A DNA stretch of 64,000 nt from CAZXSK01 sp964642855 (GCA_964642855.1 CAZXSK010000004.1:32371-96370); one strand, 5' to 3'; positions 32,261 to 41,674 are shown, numbered from the stretch's first letter. Numbers and translations are program-made. The notes: generated by a model not told the origin, from the sequence alone.

Positions 32261-34494
32261 CCCTGGCGCTGACCTTCGCCACCCCGCTTCTGTTGATCGG
32301 CCTGCTGGCTGCGGGGATCCCGTTCGTGCTCCACCTGCTTTCCAGCGTTCGAGCCCGGCAGGAGCCATTCCCCACCCTGCGCTTCCTTCGGCTCAGCATG
32401 GAGAAAACCGCCCGGCGGCGGCGCATTCAGCACTGGCTGCTTCTGCTGCTCCGCGCTGTGCTGCTGGCGCTGCTGGCCGTTGCCGTCGCCGAGCCCATCT
32501 CGCGCCTTTCCGGAGGCTGGCTTGGCCAGCGCCGGGCTGCGGTGATCGTGCTGGACAACAGCCTCTCCATGGCTGCAGGTACCGAAGGACAGTCCCGCCT
32601 TTCGCGCGCAAAGTCGCAGGCGGCGCGACTGCTGAGTGAAGACAGCCGGCCCCAGCTGGCCGAAGTCCTCATCTCCTCGGGTCAGGAGCAACAGCCTGAG
32701 CTGTCTGCCGATCTCAAGCCGTTACGGGACCGCATCGCCAGGGCGTCGCTCTCGTATGGCCGGTGCGATCTCGCTCGTCGCGTCGCCCAGGCCGTGTCGC
32801 TGCTCAAGGACGAAACGTCCGCCAGTCATCGGGCAATCTACGTACTCAGCGACATGCAGCTCAGCGATCTCTCGCGCATCCAGGAGCTTCGCGAACTCAC
32901 TGACGCAGCTGGCATGCAACTGTTCCTTGTCGATGCCTCCGCGGGACCGACTACCAATGTGGGCATCTCCGAGGTAAACGTCCTGGGCAGGAGGGTCCGG
33001 GACGCCGTGCTGGAATTCGCCGTAACCGTCGTCAACTCCGCTCCAGAGCAACGGAATGTAACGGTCGTCCTCGAGCCGGGTGACGGCTCGGCCGAACGAC
33101 CCCGGGCGAGCGTCTCTCTCCAGCCGGCCGGCCGGGAGGGTGCACGCAAGACCGTTCGTTTCCTGCACCAGTTCACCCAGGAAGGACCGGTCGAGGGGCG
33201 GGTCCTGCTGGATGCAGACGATGACCTGGCCGAGGACAACGTCCGCCGGTTCCGGCTGGACCTCGGCCCAAGAACCCGCGTCCTGCTCGTGAGGGGCAGC
33301 GTCCGTAGCGGTATGGATCCCGGCTACACGCTCCTGCGATGCCTTCAGCCCTGGCGGGATCCCCAGACGCCCTGGCCGATCGAAGCCCGCACCGTGGAGT
33401 GGGAACAGTTCGCAGCGTCGGATCTCGACTGGGCAGGAGCCGCCATCTTCGCGCAGGTCCCGGCCTTTACGCCTGAGCAGGCAGCTGGCATCGCTGATTT
33501 CGTAAGCGGGGGCGGAACGGCGATGTTCTTCCTGGGTCCGGATGCGGATACGGGGAACTACAATCAGTTGCTCCAGGAGAATGCTTCGGTCGAGACGATC
33601 CGCCGGGAAGGTGGCCTGCTACCCAATCACATCGGCGAGCCGACTGGACAGGTCGGAGACAAGGCCAAGGCCGACCCGGTCCAATGGGCGGACATTGACC
33701 ATCCCCTGCTGGCCGGTATCCACAAGAACATGAACGGGTATCTCGACGCTTATGCCCAGCGGTACTACCAGCTTCGAGAGCCGGTGGGCGCCAGCAGGAC
33801 GCTGATCAAACTCGAAAGCGGTCAACCGCTCGTAGCTGCCAAATCGTTCGGCGAGGGACAGGTGTTGCTGATCCCCACGACAAGCTCCTTCGAGTGGACC
33901 AGCTTCCCCCGATCCACCGTGTTCCTGCCCATGCTTTTTGAAGCCTGCATGCAGGCGGACGTCGATCCGGGAAGCGACCGGACCTACCAGATTGGCCAGC
34001 AGGTCACCATCGCACCGGACAGGATCGCGCCTTCCTCCGGCGGCGCCTCACCGTCGGCAATTGTGGACCTCCCCGCTGTGGGAACAAGAGAGGAAACGTT
34101 CGTCACGCTTCCGCTCGCTGACGGCCGGACAACCTTCGATGGGACGACACGTCCGGGCATGTATCGCTGGCGGATCGAAGGGGCTGGCCCGGACAGTCAG
34201 GGCATACGCGGCAGCTTCGCGGTCAATCCCTACGGACCGGAAAGCGAAATGCAACCAATGGATACCCCGTTGCTTCTGGAGGGGCTGCGACGCCGAGGCC
34301 TGGAGCAGGCATATGCAGGTCAATCGCTCGACCAGGTCCATGCCCAGGCCCGTCAGGCAGCTGAGGGGCGCAACTGGTGGGACATCCTTGTGCTGGCTGT
34401 GATCTTCCTGCTGGTCGTCGAGGCGGTCATTGCCAATCGCAGGCCGGCCGAGCCGCCTGCCGCGGCATCTCTGGGCGGCGCGGAAACCGGTTGA
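32257..34494 (+). CDS. BatA-like vWA membrane protein
   Basis: A 745-residue protein. Two N-terminal transmembrane helices (about 7-27 and 58-78, the BatA N-terminal domain) flank the basic HLLSSVRARQEPFPTLRFL. A vWA domain follows (about 85-280) with metal-site VIVLDNSLSMA. A large beta-rich extracytoplasmic region and GATase1-like segment come next (about 370-610), then a final helix (about 710-735). It overlaps the DUF58 gene by four bases. It likely forms a membrane complex with DUF58 and MoxR, inferred from family behaviour. Confidence 0.85.
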   Translation: MTLALTFATPLLLIGLLAAGIPFVLHLLSSVRARQEPFPTLRFLRLSMEKTARRRRIQHWLLLLLRAVLLALLAVAVAEPISRLSGGWLGQRRAAVIVLDNSLSMAAGTEGQSRLSRAKSQAARLLSEDSRPQLAEVLISSGQEQQPELSADLKPLRDRIARASLSYGRCDLARRVAQAVSLLKDETSASHRAIYVLSDMQLSDLSRIQELRELTDAAGMQLFLVDASAGPTTNVGISEVNVLGRRVRDAVLEFAVTVVNSAPEQRNVTVVLEPGDGSAERPRASVSLQPAGREGARKTVRFLHQFTQEGPVEGRVLLDADDDLAEDNVRRFRLDLGPRTRVLLVRGSVRSGMDPGYTLLRCLQPWRDPQTPWPIEARTVEWEQFAASDLDWAGAAIFAQVPAFTPEQAAGIADFVSGGGTAMFFLGPDADTGNYNQLLQENASVETIRREGGLLPNHIGEPTGQVGDKAKADPVQWADIDHPLLAGIHKNMNGYLDAYAQRYYQLREPVGASRTLIKLESGQPLVAAKSFGEGQVLLIPTTSSFEWTSFPRSTVFLPMLFEACMQADVDPGSDRTYQIGQQVTIAPDRIAPSSGGASPSAIVDLPAVGTREETFVTLPLADGRTTFDGTTRPGMYRWRIEGAGPDSQGIRGSFAVNPYGPESEMQPMDTPLLLEGLRRRGLEQAYAGQSLDQVHAQARQAAEGRNWWDILVLAVIFLLVVEAVIANRRPAEPPAAASLGGAETG

Positions 34495-34541
34495 CAACAC
34501 CCGGCCGGTGAAAATCGCGGGACGTCACACTTCGAGACTGA

Positions 34542-34547
34542 TATAAA
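34542..34547 (+). promoter_or_regulatory. -10 box of the CCA-adding enzyme gene, leaderless arrangement
   Basis: TATAAA lies eight bases before the ATG at 34556. No Shine-Dalgarno sequence separates them. A convincing -35 is not visible, so the promoter call is moderate. Confidence 0.4.
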
Positions 34548-34555
34548 AGCCTCTC

Positions 34556-35788
34556 ATGAGTTCGAGATCGTCCAAGGATGCTGCGCTGTGGGTCATCGAG
34601 ACTCTCCGCCACGCGGGCTACCAGGCGCTGTTGGCCGGGGGGTGCGTTCGTGATCAGTTGCTCGGGGTGTCCTCGTCGGACTATGACGTCGCCACCGACG
34701 CCACGCCCGACCAAGTCCACCAGCTATTTCGGCGCGTGCTGCTGGTGGGCGCGAAGTTCGGCGTGGCCGTCGTACTGAAGGGCAAGCACCAGGTCGAGGT
34801 AGCGACTTTCCGGTCGGACATCTCCTACTCCGATGGCAGGCGGCCGGACAAGGTTGCTTTCTCATCGCCCAGGGAAGATGCTCTCCGCCGCGACTTCACG
34901 ATCAACGGCATGTTCTACGACCCGATCCATGACGAGATCATTGACTACGTCGGCGGGCAGGAGGATCTGCGGAAACGGGTCGTGCGCACGATTGGCGACC
35001 CCAACGAGCGGTTCGCCGAAGACTACCTGCGCATGCTGCGTGCTGTGCGATTCACCGTAAGGCTGGATTTTCAACTCGATCCAGCAACCGCCGAAGCGAT
35101 CCAAACCCATGCCGGGCGGATCAAGACCATCAGCGGCGAACGAATCCTCGACGAGCTGAGCAAGATGCTTTCACGAAGGTCCGCCCCGGACGCTCTGACG
35201 CTCCTGGCCGAGTTGCACCTCGCCCAGGAGATCCTCCCGGAGTTGTTCGTAGCGGGGCTCTGGAAGCAGGCGATGGGGAGGGTCCGGATGGTGGCGGGCG
35301 AAGAGGACCTGCTGCTTGCCATGGGGGCCCTGCTGTGCGGCTTGGACCGCAAGACAATCTCCAGAGTCCTCCGTCGCTGGGGAGGATCCAACGAGTTGAG
35401 GGACTGCGCCTGCTGGCTGGCAGAACACCGAAATGACTGGCAGAACGCGTCGGACATGTCCCTGGCGAAGATCAAGAGACTGCGCGCGAATCCCCACTTC
35501 GGCCGGCTGCTGGCAATCTCGCGGCACGAAGAAACGGTTTCGTCCGACTTGCCCCAAGCAGCTGAACCCCTCCGCGTTCGGGCGGAATCGGTTCCCGGCC
35601 CGGATTCACTGCCTCGACCTCTCGTTTCGGGCAGCGACCTCAAACAACTCGGACTGGAGGAAGGACCGATCCTTGGGCAGATCCATCGCGACCTGTACGA
35701 AGCTCAACTGAACGAGGAGATCCACGGCAGGGAGGATGCGATGGCCCTGGCCGGCCGGCTGATCGGAAGTCGCCGGCAGTCCGGATGA
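34556..35788 (+). CDS. CCA tRNA nucleotidyltransferase / poly(A) polymerase family protein
   Basis: A 410-residue class II nucleotidyltransferase. The head-domain motif LLAGGCVRDQLLGVSSSDYD includes the catalytic acids in DYDVAT. RRDFTINGMFYDP is motif B and RMLRAVRFTVRLDF starts the neck. It probably adds or repairs tRNA 3'-CCA ends; an A-adding or poly(A) polymerase role cannot be excluded by sequence alone. It is preceded closely by the BatA-like gene but has its own -10 box, and it ends at a bidirectional terminator. Confidence 0.9.
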   Translation: MSSRSSKDAALWVIETLRHAGYQALLAGGCVRDQLLGVSSSDYDVATDATPDQVHQLFRRVLLVGAKFGVAVVLKGKHQVEVATFRSDISYSDGRRPDKVAFSSPREDALRRDFTINGMFYDPIHDEIIDYVGGQEDLRKRVVRTIGDPNERFAEDYLRMLRAVRFTVRLDFQLDPATAEAIQTHAGRIKTISGERILDELSKMLSRRSAPDALTLLAELHLAQEILPELFVAGLWKQAMGRVRMVAGEEDLLLAMGALLCGLDRKTISRVLRRWGGSNELRDCACWLAEHRNDWQNASDMSLAKIKRLRANPHFGRLLAISRHEETVSSDLPQAAEPLRVRAESVPGPDSLPRPLVSGSDLKQLGLEEGPILGQIHRDLYEAQLNEEIHGREDAMALAGRLIGSRRQSG

Positions 35789-35803
35789 GACAAGCGCAAG
35801 GAA

Positions 35804-35840
35804 AAGGCCTGCTCGCCCCTTGTTGTGGACGGCAGGCCTT
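35804..35840. terminator. Bidirectional terminator between convergent genes
   Basis: AAGGCCTGC (35804-35812) pairs with GCAGGCCTT (35832-35840). On the minus strand TTTTCC follows, for fabF; on the plus strand GTTGCGGTT follows, for the CCA enzyme. It is placed exactly between the two stop codons. Confidence 0.7.
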
Positions 35841-35870
35841 GTTGCGGTTGCTTATCTACCGGCCCGATGC

Positions 35871-37124
35871 TCAGCCCTCGAACCGCTTGACCAGCAGGCA
35901 TGCGTTGTGCCCGCCGAAGCCGAAGCTGTTGCTCAGGGCGATGTCGACCTTCATCTCGCGAGGTTGGTTGGGCACGTAGTCCAGGTCGCACTGCTCGTCG
36001 GGGTTCTCAAGATTCAGCGTAGCCGGGACCACTCCCTCATTGATCGCCTTGATACAGGCGATCAACTCCACGCCGCCGGAGGCACCCAGGAGGTGTCCGG
36101 TAGCGCTCTTGGTCGAGGAAACGACCAGCCCGTTCTTCGCATACTCGCCGAAGACCTTCTTGATGCCGCCGGTCTCAGCGATGTCGCCCAGTTCGGTGCT
36201 CGTGCCGTGGGTGTTGATGTAGTCGACGTCTTCAGGGGCGATGCCGGCGTCCTTCAGGGATCGCTGCATGGCCAGAATCGCACCCTTGCCTTCCGGATCC
36301 GGAGCCGTGATGTGGTATCCATCGCCGGAAGCTCCGTACCCGATCATCTCAGCCAGGATGTTCGCCCCGCGCTGCTTGGCCCGCTCGAGTTCCTCAAGCA
36401 CGACCACGCCTGCACCTTCTGCCAGAAGGAACCCGTCACGGTCCTTATCGAACGGGCGAGACGCATGTTCCGGATCGTCGTTGCGGGTACTCAGGCCCTT
36501 GAGGGCACAGAAGCTTGCCAGGCCGATCGGCGTCAGCGCAGCTTCGGAGCCGCCCGAAATCATCACATCGGCCTTGCCCTGTTGGATCAGCGAGACCGCT
36601 TCGCCCAGCGAGTTGCCTGCCGACGCACATGCCGTAACCACCCCGTGATTGGGACCCATCAGTCCCCAGAGGATCGACACGTTACCGGCCGCGGCGTTGC
36701 CCATCAGCTTCGGAACGGTAAACGGGCTGACACGGGACGGGCCTTTCTCCATCATGCGAACATGCTGCTGTTCGAGGGTCTCCAGCCCGCCGATGCCGCT
36801 TCCGATCAGCACGCCGCACCGATGCGCATCTTCAGCTGAGAAATCGATCCCCGAATCGGCGACCGCTTCCACGGCAGACTGCACCGCAAAGGCAGAGAAA
36901 CGATCCATCCGCTTCGCCTCGCGGGGGTCCATGATCTCGGACGAAACGCCGTCCCATTCTTTGACTTCTCCACCGATCTGCGACGTGAAGGGCGAGGGAT
37001 CGAAGCGCGCAATCCGGGCGATTCCGCTGCGGCATTCCAACAGCGCAGCCCAGAAGTCCTTCACGTTGTGGGCGAGGGGATTGACCGTCCCCATGCCCGT
37101 GATCACCACGCGGCGTTCAGCCAT
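35871..37124 (-). CDS. fabF: 3-oxoacyl-[acyl-carrier-protein] synthase II
   Basis: Elongating condensing enzyme of type II fatty acid synthesis. The 417-residue protein has the catalytic Cys in VVTACASAGNSLGEA, the first His in INTHGTSTELGD and the second in SATGHLLGASG, and ends NSFGFGGHNACLLVKRFEG. It starts at the ATG at 37124, 23 bases after the acpP stop. It is last gene of the rpmF-plsX-fab cluster. Confidence 0.97.
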   Translation of the reverse strand: MAERRVVITGMGTVNPLAHNVKDFWAALLECRSGIARIARFDPSPFTSQIGGEVKEWDGVSSEIMDPREAKRMDRFSAFAVQSAVEAVADSGIDFSAEDAHRCGVLIGSGIGGLETLEQQHVRMMEKGPSRVSPFTVPKLMGNAAAGNVSILWGLMGPNHGVVTACASAGNSLGEAVSLIQQGKADVMISGGSEAALTPIGLASFCALKGLSTRNDDPEHASRPFDKDRDGFLLAEGAGVVVLEELERAKQRGANILAEMIGYGASGDGYHITAPDPEGKGAILAMQRSLKDAGIAPEDVDYINTHGTSTELGDIAETGGIKKVFGEYAKNGLVVSSTKSATGHLLGASGGVELIACIKAINEGVVPATLNLENPDEQCDLDYVPNQPREMKVDIALSNSFGFGGHNACLLVKRFEG

Positions 37125-37147
37125 GAGGCACTTCCTTGCGACGAGAC

Positions 37148-37393
37148 TTACGCCTTGTTGCTATGTTCCTTGATGAAGTCGATCGCCTGGCCGACGGTCT
37201 GGATCTTCTCGGCTTCCTCATCGGGAATGCTCAGTTCGAACTCGTCTTCGAACTCCATCACCAGCTCGACGGTGTCCAGCGAATCGGCGTTGAGGTCGTT
37301 GACAAACGAGGTCTCACGAGTGATCTCGCTCTTGTCGACGCCCATCTGTTCCGAAACGATCTCGATTACCTTCTCTTCGATTTCCTCAGGCAC
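37148..37393 (-). CDS. acpP: Acyl carrier protein
   Basis: An 81-residue acidic carrier protein. The phosphopantetheine Ser lies in LNADSLDTVELVMEFEDEF. Both ends follow the AcpP pattern (EEIEEKVIEIVSEQMGV at the start, VGQAIDFI near the end). It is placed between fabG and fabF in the usual order. A separate promoter (37459-37487) would allow the high ACP level that cells need. Confidence 0.97.
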   Translation of the reverse strand: MPEEIEEKVIEIVSEQMGVDKSEITRETSFVNDLNADSLDTVELVMEFEDEFELSIPDEEAEKIQTVGQAIDFIKEHSNKA

Positions 37394-37458
37394 GTTTGTA
37401 CCTCCCTGTTCTCTTGCCGTAATAGACCCTTTGCGGTTCCTGCCTCGCAGGTCGCGGT

Positions 37459-37487
37459 ACTATAGCGTGGGCTGCAAATGCATGCAA
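37459..37487 (-). promoter_or_regulatory. Internal promoter of acpP-fabF
   Basis: On the minus strand TTGCAT (37482-37487), a 17-base spacer and TATAGT (37459-37464), about 65 bases before the acpP ATG. It lies in the only sizeable gap of this part of the cluster. Confidence 0.55.
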
Positions 37488-37548
37488 TACCAACATGAAA
37501 ATCCCAAAAAGGTCGATCCCACGCCGAAATCGCCTCTCGGGACACTCT

Positions 37549-38286
37549 CTATGTGTGCATCCCGCCGTCGACGCTGATCACCTGGCCGGTGATGTAGGCC
37601 GAGGCGTCCGAAGCCAGGAATCCAACGCAACGGGCAATGTCTTCGGGCTGACCGAAACGCTTCATCGGAATCTGGGCAAGGGCCATGTCCTTCGCCTGCT
37701 GCGGCAGGACGTCGGTCATCGGCGTCTGAATGAAGCCCGGAGCGACGGCATTGGCGCGGACGTTCTTGCCCGCAAACTCCTTGGCCGTCGTCTTTGTCAG
37801 GCCGATCAGACCGGCCTTGGAGGCAGAATAGTTCGCCTGTCCGCGATTGCCCTCAATCCCCGAATAGCTGGACATATTGATGATCGAACCCGACTTGTTG
37901 CGGATCATGTGGCGGGTCGCCGCGCGAGTACCGATAAACGCACTGGTAAGATTGACCTTCAGAACCGTCTCCCAGTCCTCGTCGCTCATCCGCATCAGCA
38001 GGCCATCCCGCGTGATTCCCGCGTTGTTGACCAGCACGTCAAGCCGGCCATGCTTGTCGGCGACGTCGTCGATCAATGCGGAGAACCCTTCGCTGTCGGC
38101 TACGTTCATCGCCCGGGTTTCGAGCTTCTCTGGATTGCCCAGCAGTTCGGGCAGCTCGCCCAGCGCATCCTCGCTGAGGTCGACCGATACCACGGCCATG
38201 CCCATCCCGAACAACTCCCGACAGATCTCCGCACCGATACCCCGCGCGCCGCCTGTGACGATTGCTACCTTCTCGTTATCAGCCAT
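37549..38286 (-). CDS. fabG: 3-oxoacyl-[acyl-carrier-protein] reductase
   Basis: NADPH-dependent ketoreductase of fatty acid elongation. The 245-residue SDR protein has nucleotide loop TGGARGIGAEI, NNAG at the usual place, catalytic SSYSGIEGNRGQANYSASKAG and C-terminal YITGQVISVDGGMHT. The start is ambiguous: ATG at 38286 is preceded by GAGGAG, with ATGs three and twelve bases earlier. It lies 44 bases after fabD. Confidence 0.95.
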   Translation of the reverse strand: MADNEKVAIVTGGARGIGAEICRELFGMGMAVVSVDLSEDALGELPELLGNPEKLETRAMNVADSEGFSALIDDVADKHGRLDVLVNNAGITRDGLLMRMSDEDWETVLKVNLTSAFIGTRAATRHMIRNKSGSIINMSSYSGIEGNRGQANYSASKAGLIGLTKTTAKEFAGKNVRANAVAPGFIQTPMTDVLPQQAKDMALAQIPMKRFGQPEDIARCVGFLASDASAYITGQVISVDGGMHT

Positions 38287-38330
38287 CATGCTCCTCATCT
38301 CTTATCTGCCGGGCGAGCCCGGCGGTCGGA

Positions 38331-39272
38331 TTATTGGCTTAGCTTCTCCACAGCCTGCTGTGAATTGACGGACGTGAAGTCTGCCCGGCGCTCGATCCGT
38401 CGCATCAGACCGGCAAGCACTCGTCCCGGGCCGATTTCGTAAAACGTCTCGGCCCCCTGGGCTTTGAGCTCCACCATCGACGCTTCCCACCGAACCGGCG
38501 AAACAAGCTGGTCGAGAAGCTTCTGGCGGATCGCATCGGCCGAAGTGTACGGCTTGGCATCGACATTCGACACCACGGGCGTCTTCAGGTCGCGGAACGT
38601 CACGGCCTCGAGGGCCTTTTCGAACTCCGCCACCGCGGGCCTCATGATCTCGCTATGAAACGCCCCAGCTACCTTCAACTCGATGGCACCCTTCGCTCCG
38701 AACTGCTCAGCCTGCTCAGCCGCCCGTTTGCAGGCGTCCTTCTCGCCCGAAAGCACGATCTGCCCCGGACAATTGAAGTTCGCACACGTCAGAATCTGTC
38801 CTTCCGCAGCAGCCTGGCAGAGCTCGGTGGCCTTTTCCTCGTCCAAGCCGATCACCGACACCATGCCGCTGGGCGTTCCGACGGCTGCCTGTTGCATCAG
38901 TTCGCCGCGACGGGCGACGAGTTTGACCATCTCGTCGAAATCCAGTGCGTCGGCTGCGTACAGGGCGGTGTATTCTCCGAGGCTCAACCCGGCCAGCCAG
39001 GACGGCTTGATCCGCTCGATGCCGTCATCGCCGAGGACCTCATGCATCGCCGCCAGCATAGCCGCCGAGACGGTGAAAATCGCCGGCTGGGCAATGTCGG
39101 TCCTGGAGAGGTCCTCTTCGGGCCCTTCAAAGCAGAGCTTCCTGAGCTCCAGGCCGGTCGCAGCCTGGGCCTGGTCGAAGACCGCCCCGGCGGAGGGATA
39201 GGTCTCGCAGAGGTCTTTGCCCATGCCCACGGCCTGGGCGCCCTGACCTGGAAAGAGAAATGCGATGCTCAT
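38331..39272 (-). CDS. fabD: Malonyl-CoA:ACP transacylase
   Basis: Loads malonyl groups onto ACP. The 313-residue protein begins with FLFPGQGAQAVGMG. The nucleophile elbow is GLSLGEYTAL, the Arg/Gln region follows at about residues 115-120, and GAFHSEIMRPA carries the catalytic His. It starts at the ATG at 39272; the frame runs open upstream to 39371 but without family similarity. It is 129 bases after fabH. Confidence 0.96.
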   Translation of the reverse strand: MSIAFLFPGQGAQAVGMGKDLCETYPSAGAVFDQAQAATGLELRKLCFEGPEEDLSRTDIAQPAIFTVSAAMLAAMHEVLGDDGIERIKPSWLAGLSLGEYTALYAADALDFDEMVKLVARRGELMQQAAVGTPSGMVSVIGLDEEKATELCQAAAEGQILTCANFNCPGQIVLSGEKDACKRAAEQAEQFGAKGAIELKVAGAFHSEIMRPAVAEFEKALEAVTFRDLKTPVVSNVDAKPYTSADAIRQKLLDQLVSPVRWEASMVELKAQGAETFYEIGPGRVLAGLMRRIERRADFTSVNSQQAVEKLSQ

Positions 39273-39401
39273 CGTATGTCTGGCCTTTCTGACAACGGTG
39301 GCGTTGGTCTCGTTCTCCTGGTACCTGCAGCCGACGGGCTGCTCGGGTGGATCGACATGGCAACGCGCCATCGATGCGCCGCCACGCGGGGTTCGATTGG
39401 C

Positions 39402-40394
39402 CTACAGCTTGACGACCGCTCCGGACCAGGTCAAGCCCGCACCGAACGCAATCAGCAGCAACGTTGAGCCCGGGCCGATCTTGCCCTGGTCTCTCGCTTC
39501 GGCCAGTGCAACCGGCACCGAGGCTCCGGACGTGTTACCGTACCGCTCGATGTTCAGGTAGATCTTGTCCATCGGGAAATCGAATTTCTCCGTGGCCGAC
39601 TTGATGATCCGCACGTTCACCTGGTGGGGAACCACCATGTCCACGTCGTCGACCGTCAGGCCCGCACCTTCCATGCAGTCGCCCAGCAGCCATTGCATCT
39701 TCTCGACGGCGAACTTGTAGACATCCCGGCCTCGCATCTTGATCGTATGCAGTCGCTTCTCGACGCTCTCGGCCGTGGCTGGATGCCGGCACCCGCCGCC
39801 CGGTACGTGGATGAAGTCCCATCCCGCGCCGTCGGCATGCATGGTGGTGTACAGCACGCCCTTATCGGGCTCTTCGGTGGCTTCCAGGACCACGGCGCCG
39901 GCTCCGTCGCCAAAGAGGATGCAGCTGCCCCGGTCGGTGTAGTCGGTGAAGTAGCTCAGCGCGTCGGCTCCGATGACCAGAACGCGTTTGTACGTGCCAG
40001 CCTGGATGAACTGCGCACCGACCGTCAGCGAATACACGAACCCGCTGCACGCAGCGGAGAGATCGAAGCTCGGCACGCCCTCAGCAGCCAGTCCCTGCTG
40101 AATGAAGCACGCGGTGGAAGGGAATGCCATTTCCGGAGAAACCGTTCCGCAGATGATCAGGTCCAGATCCGTCGCAGTCAGACCGGCATCGTCCAGGGCC
40201 TTGCGCGAGGCTTCGATCGCCAGGGTAGCGGTGGTCTGGCCTTCGCCGCAGACTCGGCGCTCCTTGATGCCCGTTCGCTTGGTGATCCACTCGTCCGAGG
40301 TATCGATGATCTTCTCGAAATCCTCGTTGGTCATGATCTTCTCGGGCACGGCGAATCCCATGCCGCTGATCGCCGCACGAACCGAAGGGGTCAT
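39402..40394 (-). CDS. fabH: 3-oxoacyl-[acyl-carrier-protein] synthase III
   Basis: Initiating condensing enzyme (acetyl- or branched acyl-CoA plus malonyl-ACP). The 330-residue protein has the catalytic Cys in LSAACSGFVYSL, His in VVPHQVNVRI and Asn in YGNTSGASVPVAL. The ATG at 40394 has GGAAG nine bases upstream, preferred over the GTG at 40400. It starts two bases after the plsX stop, so it is tightly coupled. Confidence 0.97.
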   Translation of the reverse strand: MTPSVRAAISGMGFAVPEKIMTNEDFEKIIDTSDEWITKRTGIKERRVCGEGQTTATLAIEASRKALDDAGLTATDLDLIICGTVSPEMAFPSTACFIQQGLAAEGVPSFDLSAACSGFVYSLTVGAQFIQAGTYKRVLVIGADALSYFTDYTDRGSCILFGDGAGAVVLEATEEPDKGVLYTTMHADGAGWDFIHVPGGGCRHPATAESVEKRLHTIKMRGRDVYKFAVEKMQWLLGDCMEGAGLTVDDVDMVVPHQVNVRIIKSATEKFDFPMDKIYLNIERYGNTSGASVPVALAEARDQGKIGPGSTLLLIAFGAGLTWSGAVVKL

Positions 40395-40396
40395 CG

Positions 40397-41398
40397 TCAC
40401 TTGCTTCCTTCCGAGAGCTGGAGGGTGATCTGCTCGTTGACGCCGTGACGAGAGAACGATATCGCCCCACGCACCGCGTTCATAATGCCCCGATGGCTGG
40501 ATGCCCCGTGGCAGATGATGCAGATCCCGCCGACGCCCAGAAGCGGGGCGCCGCCGTATTCGTTGAAATCGTATTTCGAAAGCATGCCGCTCACCGCGCC
40601 CTTGACCATGCCCTCGGCCCCGGGGGGGAGCATCTTTCGGACCTCGTCAACCATCGATCGGACCACCACTTCGGCCATGCCTTCGATTAGCTTGAGAATC
40701 ACGTTGCCCACAAACCCTTCGCAGACCATCACGTCGCAAACGCCGCGAAACAGGTCCCGGCCTTCGACATTGCCCACGAAGTTCACGTTCGAGTCGTTCT
40801 TCAGGAGCTGGCGGGTACGCTTGACCAGCTCATTGCCCTTGGCGTCTTCCTCGCCGACCGAAAGCAGCCCCACACGAGAGTTCTCCACGCCGTAGGTCGC
40901 CTTCAGGAAAAGACCGGCCATCACGCCGTACTGGTGCAGATGCTGAGGCCTGCAGTTGACATTCGCTCCGACATCGCAGACCGCAACAGGCCCGGAGGGC
41001 GTGGGCGTGACAATCGCAATGCCCGGACGGTGCACGCCGCGCAGCCGATGGAGACGCATCTGCGCAGCGGCAACGCACGCGCCCGTATTGCCGGCCGAGA
41101 TCAGCGCGTCGACCTCACCGGTGCGGTGCAGATTCGCCAACACGGCCAGGGAGCTGTCCGGCTTGGACCGGATCGCCTCGACGGGAGCGTCGTCCATGCC
41201 GATCACGTCGCCGGCATGATGGACTTCGACGAAGCTCTGCCAGTCGCCCGCGTCCTGGAGATGGGGGAGGATCTGCTCCTTGTCGCCCACCAACACGATG
41301 CGGTCGTCCGCTGCGAGGTACTCCCGTGCAGCCAGCGCACCGCGAACCTCGACAGCTGGAGCTCCGTCTCCTCCCATGGCGTCCAGGCCAATCCGCAT
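40397..41398 (-). CDS. plsX: Phosphate acyltransferase PlsX
   Basis: Makes acyl-phosphate from acyl-ACP for phosphatidic acid synthesis. The 333-residue protein begins MRIGLDAMGGDGAP. ALISAGNTGACVAAA and VGANVNCRPQHLHQYGVM are conserved, as is CEGFVGNVILKLIEG. It is located in the classic rpmF-plsX-fabH order, four bases from rpmF. The acyltransferase PlsY that uses its product is not in the window. Confidence 0.96.
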   Translation of the reverse strand: MRIGLDAMGGDGAPAVEVRGALAAREYLAADDRIVLVGDKEQILPHLQDAGDWQSFVEVHHAGDVIGMDDAPVEAIRSKPDSSLAVLANLHRTGEVDALISAGNTGACVAAAQMRLHRLRGVHRPGIAIVTPTPSGPVAVCDVGANVNCRPQHLHQYGVMAGLFLKATYGVENSRVGLLSVGEEDAKGNELVKRTRQLLKNDSNVNFVGNVEGRDLFRGVCDVMVCEGFVGNVILKLIEGMAEVVVRSMVDEVRKMLPPGAEGMVKGAVSGMLSKYDFNEYGGAPLLGVGGICIICHGASSHRGIMNAVRGAISFSRHGVNEQITLQLSEGSK

Positions 41399-41402
41399 TG
41401 AG

Positions 41403-41585
41403 TCAGCTCTCCTGGTTCAGGTCGAGGCTGAGCCCGGGGCGAACGTACCCGCAGTTGTCGCAGGCTGCGTGGGGCAGCTTGGGGGAGTTGCACCGGGGAC
41501 AGTCGGTGTAGTTCACCGCCGACTTCGCATGGTGGCTGCGACGCATTCGCGTGCGCGATCGTGAGAGTTTGTATTTCGGTAACAT
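41403..41585 (-). CDS. rpmF: 50S ribosomal protein L32
   Basis: A 60-residue protein with MRRSHHAK and the zinc-ribbon pair CPRCNSPKLPHAACDNCGYV, all four Cys retained. The N-terminus (MLPKYKLSRSRTR) is shifted relative to the usual AVPKRKTSKSRRR but aligns. The AGGAAG ribosome binding site is seven to eight bases before the ATG. First gene of the fatty acid and phospholipid cluster, driven from 41675-41703. Confidence 0.94.
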   Translation of the reverse strand: MLPKYKLSRSRTRMRRSHHAKSAVNYTDCPRCNSPKLPHAACDNCGYVRPGLSLDLNQES

Positions 41586-41608
41586 AGTCCTGCTTCCTCG
41601 TATTCTGG

Positions 41609-41626
41609 GCGACCCTCCCGGGTCGC
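41609..41626 (-). other. Hairpin in the rpmF leader
   Basis: GCGACCC pairs perfectly with GGGTCGC around a GGGA loop on the minus strand. It lies within the approximately 83-base leader between promoter and rpmF and lacks a T-run. It could be a leader regulatory element or stabilising stem. Confidence 0.35.
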
Positions 41627-41674
41627 TGCTTCAAAGGCACATCGGGAAACTTCAGGCGATCTCAAACGTGCCGG

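Noticed and set aside
34491..34496. Perfect TTGACA near the BatA-like stop as a -35 for the CCA enzyme
   Set aside because: The TATAAA -10 box lies 45 bases away, far beyond a working spacer, and no other -10 matches at 16-18 bases.
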